In this document: positions 10,901 through 21,635 of the stretch, one piece after another
Numbering within the stretch: position 1 is the stretch's first letter
Layout: the number at the start of each line of letters is the position of its first letter
Assembly: GCF_039555335.1 (NCBI RefSeq)
Contig: NC_092646.1
Location: 24,182,893 to 24,246,892, forward strand
DNA length: 64,000 bases
Direction of reading: 5' to 3'
Source of the DNA: Amphiura filiformis
Taxonomy: Eukaryota > Echinodermata > Ophiuroidea > Amphilepidida > Amphiuridae
The notes under the pieces: model-generated
Databases searched by the model: none
Seen by the model: the letters and a program-made list of their open reading frames with translations, nothing else
What the model was told of the DNA's origin: nothing
Made by a program: the position numbers and the translations under genes

Positions 10901-13900
10901 AAAGGGGCATTTCGTGATCCACAACCTCATACAACCCCATAAGCCTACGTCCTTTCTAACAAGTTAAGATTTTTATACCACTCATCCCGCTCTGGCCACA
11001 TGTTTAGGCATTTTCACGCAGATCAATTCGTTAAGCAATGGAAAATATTGCCAAATTTGAATTTCGTTTTAAAAGCCTACTCCCCATTAAAAAAACCCAC
11101 TAATTTTTGGGGATTAAAAAAAAGTTCTGTAAAATGAAACAAAAGGCTGCCTCAATCCTAATTAGGGCCTATTCATTTAAGGCCAGGCCTTCATTTCTGA
11201 AAATAGCGGGAGCTCAGTTAGTCACTGTACTCAGGAGCTTGACAAGGAGCTCAATTATATAATATCAATATTAAACCATAGGAGCAGCTCAATAAATGTC
11301 ATTGGTAAAATTATTAGGCCTACGATATTTTATTTGACTGTGATCCTATATACACTGTATATACCTTTAAAATTTCTAAAATTGGTGGAATTGAACAAGC
11401 TCTAAGTTTCTCAGACGTCCAGCATAACCAAGGGCAACTGGGGGTGGGTGGGAAAGCCCCTAGCTATGGCCATACCCGTAGTGGCGGAACCAGAATTTTT
11501 TTCAAGGGGCATGGGGGGGAAGTGAATTTGAGACGGGCACTTGAAATCATCATTTTGCACTAAATTGCCGCAAAAAAGTGGAAAATTACATAATTGTGGG
11601 GATTTTGCCTAAAAACTGGGTGAGAAAGAAAAAATATTGGTGGAAATACTGCCCCCCACCCCTAGCGGCGCCACTGCATATCCATCCATGATGCTAGAAT
11701 GACGGAAGTTCTGGCGCTGCGGAAATTCAATTTCAATATCACGAGTTTTTATCAGGGATTTTACCAAGGGAAGGCGATAGGTGTAGGATTTTGCTGATAT
11801 ACCAGGCAACCCGAGAAAGGAACTGAGGTGTGGCTAAATAAGGGAGTGTTCATTATAAATATTTTCCATTATCATACTTGTGGCGCCGAGAGCATAATTA
11901 TTTGAAGCGTACATTGAAAGAGAAACGCACATGTCTCTGATTAGCTCGGGATTAGCTACTGCAGCGCTGCGTGCTGGCCTGTTGTTGTCCCGGGTTGTTG
12001 ACGAGTGGAAAAGGGAAATTTATGAATGAACTTCCGCAACTTTGCAACATCATCACGCAGCGGCGTAGCTGGGATTTTTTGAGGGGCCCAAATCCACCAA
12101 ATTTCCCACTGGGGGCGGGGGCCCAAATAGACAATTTTTGCCAGGCTTATTGAAAATAATCGTATATGGTAGGCCTATTGAGCTGTAGGCCTATTGCATA
12201 TCGTTGATTCCCCATCTCTCTGCCCTCCTCTCACCCTCTCTTTTTCCCTCTCCCCCCCCTCTTTCCCTCCTTTTCCCTTTGCGCTGGGGGGCGGGGCCCC
12301 AAATAGGCATTTTTTGCAATTGCCCCCCCGGCAGCTACGCTACTGTCATCACGGTAGACATACGCGGTAGCCTACAACTACAAGAAAGGTTTACAGACAA
12401 ATATAGGCCTAGGTCTAGTAGGCCTATCAAAATGTTATATTTTTATATTTTCTGGTGGACTCGCGGAGAATATCATGTCATGGAGGTCCCGGCGCTGGGT
12501 TGGGGGGGGGGGGGGTCTCAAGGCATTTTGGTATGCCTACCCATGCTTGATTCCGGGAGGTTTTTAGCAGGCCCGACCATTTTTTTTTATAACACCTCGG
12601 GCGGTCTCTTCAAAACATTTGTACCATGGGGATCAAAGTCACCCACATTTGGCCTAATTTGGCGCTTTTTAAGGGCACTTTTGCCAAAATGCGCCCAAAA
12701 GTTGGTCTTCGCTGTAAACCCACCCATCATAGTCGTTGAAAAGGTAGGCCTACTCCAAAACTGTGGCACATCCACGAACCCGAGGGAGAGACCTCCGGGT
12801 AAAAACACACCTCTAAGCGGGACCAGATTTATAATTTAAAATAGGCCTACATTTTGGAAGCCAGTCATCACGACAAAAGCGGGCCATGGTAGTGTTAATG
12901 GTATTAACACTTTGATTTTAGGCTTAAATGATGAGTGTAGGCCTATAAATTGCAAATTTGCACACACCCGGGGAACCTTCTCAAGTTGGTTTGGGTAAGG
13001 ATGTGAGGCTGTGACTCGAAAAACTACGGTGCGATTTTAAACCAAATTTGAATAAAACAGACCCAAAATTGTATCAACTTTTGGACTGAAAGTTTTCGCA
13101 AATTTTTACTTTTTCGAGAAAATCATTGAAAAATACCATTCTTAAACCTAATTTTCAAGACACTGAGGGTCAATAAAATCATGGCTAAAAATGCAACAGA
13201 GTCTAAACTAAATGGCTGAAAATGCACCCCAAATCTGCCGCACATCCCCACGACAATCGTATTTCACCTTATAGATTTGGAAAATTGTCGCAATAAAATA
13301 GGCCCGAACTTATCCCAAATTATCCCCCGAAAAAAAATTTTTTTGCAGGTGAGGTTGGAGTCTTATTATTTTTATTCTCAGAGAGGATAGGGGTTGATAT
13401 TTTTAGCAGGGTACAGTTTGTCTTGTTTTTGTTTTGTTTTTTTTACGTTGAAGTTCCAGATTCTTTTTTCATATATTATTATTCATTTATTATTTATACC
13501 CTGTACGTGGGGAAAAAGACACACGACAGCTACAGAGAAGCCACGAAAAAACTCCTGTGAAGTGCATGAAAATGCCCGAAAATGTGCCAACCAAACACCG
13601 AACAGGAAGATAAAATAAAAAACAAAACCAAAAACCCAGGAAATTTCCCGAAATAAGTTTCAAATTCTTTGTCCCCACTAAAATATATTATGAACACTCC
13701 CTTATGAAGTCTGCCCTCTTCCGCTATTCTGGTAGTAGGCGTTGACAATTACTTTCATATTTTTTGAAGCATGTTTGAACCTGATTTGTTCTCTATTCAC
13801 ATTTTTAACGTTGCAAGTAACATTTCAAGACCTATATTTGTGACAGGTATTTAATTATCTTGCTAGAGATGTGCCTAAAGTTGAAATTCAATATTTCGGA

Positions 13901-16900
13901 TCGCAAAGATCGAGAGATATAAAGTTGCTGAATATCAGTTTAACACCATGGATCATATGGGCGTCTTATATGAACGATTATGATAGCTAAGCAAAATGGC
14001 TGGGATACAGGTTGTATAAATACTACATGAATATTCATGAACTATACAGATTCCATTCTTCTCTAATAATAAAGATGTCAATCACTCTCCTAGACGACAG
14101 TTGCTTGGCGCTTGTAAACAAATCGAATAATAGTGCTTGACAAGAGCTAAAAAATAGGCTAAAAACACATTTTCACACATTTTTTCCGGATTTTTTATTT
14201 CACATGATAAGTAGACATATTTTCTTACGTATAAGGTAATAATATATTTTTTCTGGAGGTAAAGCCCTTCAACACTTTGTTTAACCTTAAGTAACCGAAC
14301 TGTATAATTTTAGTTAAAATTTGAAAAAAGAAATTGGAATATGTTTCTTGTTCTACTGCTGGATGTAGTAGAACACAGAAGAAGTGGCAAATTTATGGTT
14401 GATTCATTTTAAAGCTGTTAAATAAGGTTTTTTTTGTCATCGCATGCTTTTCATTATTCATGATGATTTCTTTTTAAAATGATTACCATGAACTCATTAC
14501 TTTTATCTTTTAACATCAGAAAACACAAGCACCAATAATTGTGGTTCAGTTTGTGTAATTTTACAACAATGTTAACTTTGTATAAACATTAATATTTATA
14601 TTATTTTGCTTTTTCCATGTAATACAGTGATGGCTGGGAACAGAACGGGCTCTTTGAATTCTTCAAAGCTAAACAGAAATACTCCAAAATGAAGAAAGAA
14701 AGACAGGCTCAAAGAAGTCGTTCCCCACGTGGTAGAAGAGGGCGCTCTAGGTCACGTTCAAGATCACGTTCAAGATCACCGCCCTCTCGGTCTAGGTCTA
14801 GATCGGCATCGCCACCACAGTATCGTCGCCAGTCACCGCTGAGACGTTCTTCACCTCCTCCATCAAGGAGATCCCCAATACCAAGGACCCCACCGCCTGG
14901 CTGGCAATTACCTCAAAGATCACAGAGGTCACCAAAGAGGTCACCATCACCGAGACGAAGATACAGGTATAATTGTGCAATTTTCTGTTCTCAAATATCG
15001 GAAGGAGATGGTCTTAACACTTGACCCCAGCAGAGCATAAGACAATGCACTATTCCATTTAAAATCAACACTACCCCTGTGGAAGATTTTAGTAATATCT
15101 TCTACTGGAGGAGTATGAATTTCAGATTGTATGAACATTTTAGGCTGCTCCATTTGAAACTCCCCTCCCTCTGTTGAAGATTCAGGTTAAATCTTTCTCA
15201 GAGGGTGTATGGAATTAAAATGAAGCTGCCTAATGTGCTAATTCCATTTGAAATTCATACTCATATTCCCAAATCTTCCACAGGGCACAGTGTCGACACC
15301 CTATATTATAAATATAAACTTAATACTCTGTTGGTGAGCGACGGGCGAGTGGTATTTCACCGAACGAAAGAAAATGAGTTCTATCTGATTGGCTAGCAAT
15401 CGACCGCTAGATAGCTCAGTGGTGAACTACAAACTCAAAATGGAGCGATGTATTCAATTCGATTGAAATTGATATTCTATTATTGACGCAGATAAAGAAA
15501 GTGGCATATAGTGTGTATTGTATGACTTGTGATTTAATTTTCTAATACATGTGTTCCTTTATAGAATTGGAATTCTCAAACAGTTGAATATATCACAATT
15601 TTTATTTTGAAGATCAAAATTGTTACTTATAAAATGCAGTAAAATATATCCACAGCAAAATACCGGTCCCCGCTAATTAGTGTATTTAATTTCCAGTTAG
15701 TGTATTAAAAATAAAACCTGGGATTTACCTGACAACAAATCAAATTTTCTTGTAATAGAAATATCATATGGGATACTGATCATGCGCAAATCGTAAAAAC
15801 ATAGAATAGAAACTGTGTGGCAGGCTCTGTGGAATCTCATATCGTGTGTAAAATGGTATGCTTAGCCTGAGTCGCTCGGCCTATCTCGAACAAAATCGCC
15901 ATGTGTAGCTGTTGAAAAATGAGAGGATTCATCTTACTATCAAGGCAATTTTTGACACGAAGATATAGGGATGATGACGCTGTGCAGGGGGAGTGTGGAT
16001 TTTAAATGGAATAGCCCAATGCATGTAACGTGTACAAGTATTGCAATCAAATTAAATATCATATCCAAAAAATCAAAATCAAATTTTATCTGTTTTTGAG
16101 TGAATCGTGCCCCAGCACACATTGGATGTAGAATAAATAGGATGTGCCTGGGCATCCAGGTCTCTCTTTGCTGTGAGGAGGTATGTAGAGAACATACCTT
16201 CTGATTTCACACCACCAAATAGTATTATACGGTCGTGCGTCCTGAATGCATTTCTCAGAAAAAACCTTGCATAGCCTAAAGTAAGCATTAAAATGAGTAG
16301 AAATTTACATAACTTTGGCTAAATTTGGAATGGATTAGTAATATCAAATCCTGCAAGTGTACCACAGATGGGAGAGATCGAGTATTTTTTAATGATAAAA
16401 GCAGTCGTTTCTGTACAGAAACACTGGCATGATTTTGGAGGTAAATTAGGTAATTCCCAGACATCATAGACTTCGAGGGCCAGTCGTAAAAAATAATGAT
16501 GGTCAACCTATATTTTTTCCCAGTCAGAGGGATCAGGCTAGGGCTAATTTCAACCATCATAGCTGTCGCTAAGAACCGAGTCGCTCTTGCGAAGAAAAAA
16601 TGATGTTTTCTTCAGGCGAATTTAGTACATATCTCTATGGGGATTTACTTGGTGGTGTGATATCTTCTAGCAGGCTCTTCCTCAGGCAAATTTGAGGTAC
16701 GAACTTGAAACAAAAATAAATCCATTTTTGTGATTGGTGTTTCAGGTCACGATCCCGATCAGCATCGCCACCTTACCAGAGAGACTCCCGATCCAGATCA
16801 CGCTCACCGCCTCCGCCACAACAGATGCGCAGGAGATCCAGATCAACATCACCATTCTATCAGAGACGCGGCTCTATGTCACCACCAGCTGCGTCATTCC

Positions 16901-19900
16901 AGAGACGTTCACGCTCAAGATCACCATCAAGAACGCCACCACGTGTGAGGAGAAAGTCGAGATCAAGGAGTCCTTCTCCATACCACGGAATGTAAGTTGG
17001 ATGTTAATTTATTATGTAGATCTTCCTTATTTATAAAAATGGTTCTCTCCTTTTACTTCTTGCCCTTTTATGTAACTTCTCATGCAAGTCCAGAGGAGTC
17101 TGTTTGATTGACGCATATACCGTAAAACCCTGTCTACAAGCATATAGTGTGCTTCTGATGAAAGCTACATTAATCCAGTCGCCATTATGGAGTTTGAGCA
17201 AATAAATTACGGATCCAAGCATATACAAACAAGTATTATTTTAAGACCGATCTATTGTATTGGTATATTAACGCTTGCTTCGAATTAATTAAGCTTTTAT
17301 AAAAAACACTATATATACTTGTAGACGGGGTTTTACGGTATGTATGAATTAGCAAACAAAACAGCATTGGGATATACCAAGTAAGTATTTACCATTGTAA
17401 CAGGATCCGAATCGTAATCGACTCAGCCCCCCTGGTCAGCTAAACAAGTGGTGATGTGCTTCCTAATTCGTCGGCAGAGTGCAACACTATCGTAAGTGCA
17501 GTAGAATGAAATAGCTGCCATTTGCAATATTTCAATAAAAGTACTTTACTTTTAACCAATAACACTAGAAAAAACACCCAACGATATGTAAAGGTGATAT
17601 CTTGGGGTTAGCTTAGTGGCCATCAGGAAAGTATACAGAACATGAACCCTTTACAATATTAGCATGATGAGGGTTTTACAAAAGGCAGCTATTACATTTG
17701 ACTGCACTTACGATAGTGTTGCACTCTGTCAACGAATTGGTTTGACCTTTCGTGGACACAAGTTTCGAGATTGTGGAAATTGAAGTTGACTGTAAATACT
17801 GTTTAGAAAGCGGGTTGAAAGGCAAAGTTATTGGGTAAGGACAAGTAAGTTGGAGTAGCACATCAGTTTTAGTGGCACACTTTTTTCTAATATTCATCGT
17901 GTTTTAAAGTTCACATACCAAATATTACAGGATGAGCTCAGGAATATGCTTTGTGTGTGGGAAGATGGGACACATCGCAAGAAACTGCCCTGAAGGAGAC
18001 ATGGAAAGGCGGGGACGAAGCGTGAGAGAAACACCACGACGGGAGGAGAGAGTGTACAAACGACGTAGAAGCGGAAGTGAGGACGAGTTAGACACATTAA
18101 AGAGAAAGATACAAAGGGCAGAAGAAGACCTGAGAGAACAGAAAGAACAGAAGGCAGCAGAAGATAAGTGGGAGCGAGAAAAACGATACTTGGAGCAAAG
18201 GATAAGTGAAGCGGAAAGGAGGATTAAACAGCAAAAGGATGCAGAAAAGGAGGCAGAAAGAAAGTTAATGAAGGAATGTGAGGACAGATATAATAAGCCA
18301 GTAGTAGTGGAGGAGTCGAAAGAAAAGCCGCTGGAACAAGTGAAGAAAACTGAAGAAAGTAGCAGCAGTGAAGACAGTATACTGGGTTTGACTATTTATT
18401 GGAAGAAGAGGGGAGTCAAGAAGTACAAACTGGTGTAAAGAGTAAAGACGGAGTGTGGTTGGAGCGAGATAACTGAAAGAAGATAACCCTAGGATTACAT
18501 ATGTTAAAAATGTTGTAGAGTAAGATATATTTCTAAAAGTTGTGTATTATATAAAGTGCACTGTTGTATCAGTTGCTGCAAATGGATGTGTTTTTTAAAA
18601 AGTTATCACATACCGAGTGAGTTATGTGAAGGCGAGTTTTTTTATGTTGAGTTGTTTGGCGAGTTGTTTGCATACTGTCATGCTGTGGTGAAATACACGC
18701 AAGAATCCAAATTTATCACTATATTATTTTTGTGTGGAGTAACCAATGGTAGCCGAGATTTTGATACTATCGTACTTCACACACCGTGCACAGTTATGAG
18801 CAGACATTCGAAGATATTGATCGTCTATCCTTTCTCAGTATTTCATATTATTGATGTTTATTATTGCAACATTACAAAATGTGATGCTCAAGAGTAAACT
18901 TATGTTGAGCAGTCCTACCAAAAGGAAAGTGTCACAAGGAGAGTTTTAAAAAGGAGAGTTTTCATAAGGAGAGTTTTCAGTGTCGGGAGCTGTCGTCGGT
19001 TGCATTCTGTCATGAGCCAAAGAGAGTTTTCGGAAGGCGAGTTAGCAACAAAGAGAATGCACGCTATCAGAGGGGTTTGTCAGTTTAATTCTGTGTGGAG
19101 GAATTATCGCAGAAGAGAGTGCATGACTGCATGCTATCAGAGGGGTTCGTCGGAAGTCGAGTTAGCAACAAGGAGAATGCATTGCACGCTATCAGAGGGA
19201 TTCGTCGATTGCATTCTGTGTGGAGGAATTATCGCAGAAGAGAGTGCATGCTATCAGAGGGGTTCGTCGGTTGCACTCTGTGAGGAGTTATTGGAGAGAA
19301 GAGTGCACGCTATCAGAAGAGTATCGTCGGTTACACTCTGTGAGGAACAGGGAGAGTTACCAGATGGGGAGTATACGCTGTCATGGAGTTTGTCGGTAGC
19401 CGGAGTTGGAAGCCATTGAGTTTGCGACGGGGAGCTAATTGGAAGTGCAGCATTAAGTTTCAGCTTTTCAGCATGGCTTTTCAATTTTCAGTACTTTTGA
19501 ACCAAAACAATTGGGTAATGGTGAATCCAACGGACGAGGACACAAAACACATCAACGATCAATAAATGATACAAGAGGATACCTTGAATAGGAACAACAG
19601 GAAAGAAAAAGAGCAAGGTACACAACTTGTGGGGAAACAAGTAAAATACAGACTAGACAATATGCAGGGGGACAAAAACAGAAGTAGGCAAAGTTCGATA
19701 GCCAAAAATTACCTGTTCCAAGGCCCACAGAATTGCTAAACCTGCAAAAATAACAAGGATCAATGGGAATACAAAGGTGCAGTAGAAACAGACACAATAA
19801 ACCAATCAGTGTAGGCACAAGAACAGGCAAAGTTTGATGGCCAAAAATTGCCAATTGCCAATACCTGAATGGGTAACTCCATTTGAAATCTGCACCCCTG

Positions 19901-21336
19901 TGTGGGAGATTAAGGTCATGTCTTTCATAGGGGGTGTATGGAATACCCCATTCTATGTTCCTTTATCTTTACATTGAATTGCAGTGTTATATTGCATGGC
20001 AGATATAAAATGTTTAAGTTTAAATTCCGTAAAACTGTAAATAATGAGCACCCCATTATAATGACTGAAGCACATGGGTGCTAATTGGGTTGATTTCGGT
20101 ATTAGAAAATTTATGTTTTTTACAGTAAATTTAAATATAATGATCTACCATGGTCAAATGTATCTTAATTTAGCTTTTTGATCAACAAGTGTAGAAATTA
20201 ACCCCCTGAGCACTACCTGCTGATCTAACATTGCCTCTGATTGGTCAATTACACGATGTCTTCATTTCAAAGATTTAAGATAAATAGTGCCATCATTGTT
20301 CAACTTTCCTTACAAATGACTCTGTTTTACATGCAATCAAACAATCGTGTTACAGTGTATTGCAATCCTGGACACTGGAATTCATGATTATTTGTATTAT
20401 TTTATCCCTTGCAGTCAAGCGTTTTATCAGACACATGAAGGCAAGCTGGGAGAAGATAACAAGGGAGCTATGCTGATGAAGAAAATGGGTAAGTTTACAT
20501 CTGAAATGCCAATCCTATAACAGGGCTGTCAACTTTTTTGAATTGTGTGACGTGAGACACTGATGAACAGTAGCGTACTGGAATGGAATTATTGTTTGCC
20601 CTGACTACAATGTTCATTTTGACCCATGATTATTTGAGCCATAGTGCTCGAGAATCTAAAAAGTGGGGGGGGGGGGCAACTATTTATTTTTACAATGTAT
20701 GAGATTTTAATTATTTTGCAGCTCTTGGCGTGAGATTTACTATCTTGGCGTGAGATTATGCTACCTTGGCGTGAGACCGTGAAAAAGTGCTCAAATGCGC
20801 CCAATGTGTGAGAGTTGACAGCCCTGCTTATATACAGGAAACCTTTCTCTTTTGACAACCAAGTATAGAGGAAATTTCTTTCTATATGTTTGGAAATTTA
20901 ATCCAAGACCTAGCTGAATACTTTCACTGTAGAAGTGACGTCATAATCGGATGAACTACCAGAGCAATAGATGAATACAATTTTTGACTATATCGCCCTG
21001 CACAACAAGCAGGTTGCACTCATCACCTGTGTATGTCTGCAATTGACTACAATACCGCTCTTTGCAAAGATACTAATCTTACATCTGTTTGTAATATATG
21101 TTTGCTTAAAACTCCATTCCTTCTTTACCTTTTCTCCTATTCCAGGTTGGTCAGGTAAAGGTCTGGGAGCCAAGGAGCAAGGCATAGTGGACCCCATCCA
21201 AGGAGGAGAGGTTCGCGACAAGATGGACATGTATAAAGGAGTCGGTGTCTCTATGAACGACCCATTTGAAAGTTTCCGCAAGACTAAGAGTCAGACATTT
21301 ATCAATCGCATGAGATCTAGAGACGGTACCTCATGA
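7703..21336 (+). CDS. CHERP: CHERP (calcium homeostasis endoplasmic reticulum protein), C-terminal six exons
   Basis: Exons 7703-7961, 9203-9336, 14628-14966, 16746-16991, 20415-20488 and 21146-21336 (stop TGA). Every junction is GT/AG and phases agree across all five introns. CHERP is a U2 snRNP-associated nuclear splicing factor, first described through calcium release. Visible in order: a Pro-rich stretch; the conserved block PYYDLPAGLMAPLVK followed by LEDTEYDPLDPDDIRLPPP and SERLLAAVEAFY; GWEQNGLFEFF; a long Arg-Ser domain (14.7-15.0 and 16.75-16.99 kb); then a C-terminal G-patch (KLGEDNKGAMLMKKMGWSGK, GLGAKEQG). These blocks match human CHERP in order, including DPSL before PYYDLP. The first listed exon carries a frameshift at about 7762-7791, reported separately. 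The N-terminal CID/SURP exons were not found in 1-7700 and may lie upstream of the window. A candidate poly(A) signal AATAAA lies near 21753. Confidence 0.95.
8020..8345. repeat. Dispersed repeat with GTGTGCCGCTGAGAATTTG left end, copy at 12970-13250
   Basis: Both copies begin near TTGGTTTGGGTA(A/G)G and end near GC(G/C)GCACATCCCCA. Between them lies a series of CCATTGATATACCAAAA-like words. Element class unknown. Confidence 0.6.
8665..8829. mobile_element. hAT-like MITE in CHERP intron, perfect 8-bp target duplication
   Basis: CAGTGTCTGCGCCAGG and GCAACGCCACTG ends. GCAGAGGC flanks both sides (8657-8664, 8830-8837). Same G-rich family as 4357-4554. Confidence 0.87.
9340..10460. other. CHERP intron without recognised elements
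   Basis: A/T-rich sequence between CHERP exons at 9336 and 14628. Open frames up to 73 codons occur on both strands with no recognisable domain. Nothing else was identified until the G-rich repeat at 10560. Confidence 0.5.
10560..10870. repeat. G-rich dispersed repeat, relative of 38804-39237
   Basis: AATTGGGGATCCCAAAAA, a GGCAAGCGATTTTTGGC-like word series and TGATTGCACAGCC match the right half of the 38.8-39.2 kb element. Confidence 0.65.
11479..11676. mobile_element. hAT-like MITE in CHERP intron
   Basis: TAGTGGCGGAACCAG and GCGGCGCCACTG ends with the G-rich family interior. Flanks CATACCCG / CATATCCA match at 6 of 8. Confidence 0.75.
12058..12345. mobile_element. hAT-like MITE nested in 11841-13702, perfect 8-bp target duplication
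   Basis: CAGCGGCGTAGCTGGG and GGCAGCTACGCTACTG ends. TCATCACG flanks both sides (12050-12057, 12346-12353). Confidence 0.87.
12970..13250. repeat. Second copy of the 8020-8345 repeat
   Basis: AAGTTGGTTTGGGTAAGGAT at the left and GCCGCACATCCCCAC at the right. The interior is diverged, A/T-rich with AAAAT words. Confidence 0.55.
13750..14620. other. CHERP intron, no feature recognised
   Basis: Plain A/T-rich intronic sequence. TTTCTTTTTAAAATG and similar runs; no repeats or exons seen before the acceptor at 14627. Confidence 0.5.
15045..15300. repeat. CCCCTGTGGAAGAT palindromic units in CHERP intron
   Basis: Several half-units, including CTATTCCATTTAAAATC, CTACCCCTGTGGAAGATTT and ATCTTCCACAGGGC, in alternating orientation. 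Confidence 0.8.
17120..17338. mobile_element. TA-flanked MITE, CCGTAAAACC family
   Basis: CCGTAAAACCCTGTCTACAA and the complementary right end (GTAGACGGGGTTTTACGG), with TA at 17118-17119 and 17339-17340. Size and TA target suggest a Tc1/mariner-type non-autonomous element. A second copy is at 26000-26216. Confidence 0.87.
17468..17740. repeat. Inverted repeat with about 60-bp arms upstream of the zinc-knuckle ORF
   Basis: AATTCGTCGGCAGAGTGCAA near 17466 is repeated inverted near 17735 (TTGCACTCTGTCAACGAATT). The perfect core CACTATCGTAAGTGCAGT pairs across a loop of about 150 bp. It may be a foldback element. Confidence 0.75.
17932..18438 (+). CDS. Zinc-knuckle and coiled-coil ORF in CHERP intron 4, gag-like
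   Basis: A 168-codon ORF on the CHERP sense strand. Residues about 6-19 are a CCHC zinc knuckle (CFVCGKMGHIARNC). Then comes an Arg-rich stretch (residues 24-47), a long charged coiled coil (about 50-125, Lys/Glu/Arg-rich), and an acidic/Ser tail. A single knuckle plus coiled coil resembles retroelement Gag or a nucleic-acid-binding ORF1. The ATG comes one base after an acceptor-like sequence (ATTACAG|G). CHERP exons 16991 and 20415 join in phase without it, so it is not a constitutive CHERP exon. No protease or reverse transcriptase was found near it. It may be a captured gag fragment, a nonautonomous element or a small host gene. Confidence 0.5.
   Translation: MSSGICFVCGKMGHIARNCPEGDMERRGRSVRETPRREERVYKRRRSGSEDELDTLKRKIQRAEEDLREQKEQKAAEDKWEREKRYLEQRISEAERRIKQQKDAEKEAERKLMKECEDRYNKPVVVEESKEKPLEQVKKTEESSSSEDSILGLTIYWKKRGVKKYKLV
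18990..19400 (+). repeat. Minisatellite of about 60-110 bp units downstream of the zinc-knuckle ORF
   Basis: Five or so diverged units contain CTATCAGAGGGGTTCGTCGG, TGCA(T/C)TCTGTGTGGAGGAAT and TATCGCAGAAGAGAGTGCA. A preceding triplet of AAGGAGAGTTTT(A/C) at 18936-18980 is similar. Sits in CHERP intron 4. Confidence 0.75.
19675..19862. repeat. Dispersed repeat with AAAGTTTGATAGCCAAAAAT, copy at 57526-57780
   Basis: GGCAAAGTT(C/T)GATAGCCAAAAA and the word CAATTGCC recur about 120 bp apart here and again at 57526-57560 and 57728-57755. Nature unknown. Confidence 0.6.
20521..20826. mobile_element. hAT-like MITE in the last CHERP intron
   Basis: CAGGGCTGTCAACTTTTTTG at the left is inverted as GAGTTGACAGCCCTG at the right. 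It has an internal triplet of CTTGGCGTGAGA words (20725-20776). No 8-bp target duplication is visible. Confidence 0.7.
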
Positions 21337-21354
21337 TGAGGAGGTTTTAAGTTG

Positions 21355-21635
21355 ACATGGCTATTCCATTTAAAAGCCACACTACCCCTGTGGAGGATTT
21401 TGGAAATATCTGCCACAGGGGCAGTATGAATTTCAAATGGAATAAGCACATTAGGCAGCTCCATTTGAATTTCATACACCCTCTGAGAAAGATTCAATCT
21501 GAATCTTCCACAGAGGGAAGGTGGGTTTCAATTGGAGTTGGCTAATGTGCAAATTCCATTTGAAAGTCATACTCCCCCTGTGGAAGATATTTCCAAAATC
21601 TTCCACAGGAGGAGTGTGGATTTTAAAAGGAAGAG
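21355..21635. repeat. CCCCTGTGGAAGAT units just after the CHERP stop codon
   Basis: At least four half-units begin 19 bp after the CHERP stop and would lie in its 3' UTR if the AATAAA near 21753 is used. They fold into long hairpins. Confidence 0.8.

Larger units (their letters stand above)
11841..13702. mobile_element. 1.86-kb TA-flanked inverted-repeat element in CHERP intron
   Basis: Ends AGGGAGTGTTCAT and ATGAACACTCCCT with TA on both sides (11839-11840, 13703-13704). No coding domain was recognised inside. It carries nested elements at 12058-12345 and about 12970-13250. An open frame at 12204-12839 is low-complexity repeat, not a gene. Confidence 0.72.

Noticed and set aside
12204-12839. 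211-codon open frame
   Set aside because: It runs across the end of a hAT-like MITE, C/T-rich and G-rich runs and TAGGCCTA words inside a larger transposon. No domain is visible.
17404-17453. Possible extra CHERP exon after TTGTAACAG
   Set aside because: From the 16991 donor the phase gives a stop after 14 codons, and the direct 16991 to 20415 junction is in phase with conserved sequence. It could be a rare truncated isoform.
18556-18897. 113-codon frame after the zinc-knuckle ORF
   Set aside because: Cys-rich start but no family pattern, and composition like the surrounding intron. It could be part of the same element; not supported on its own.
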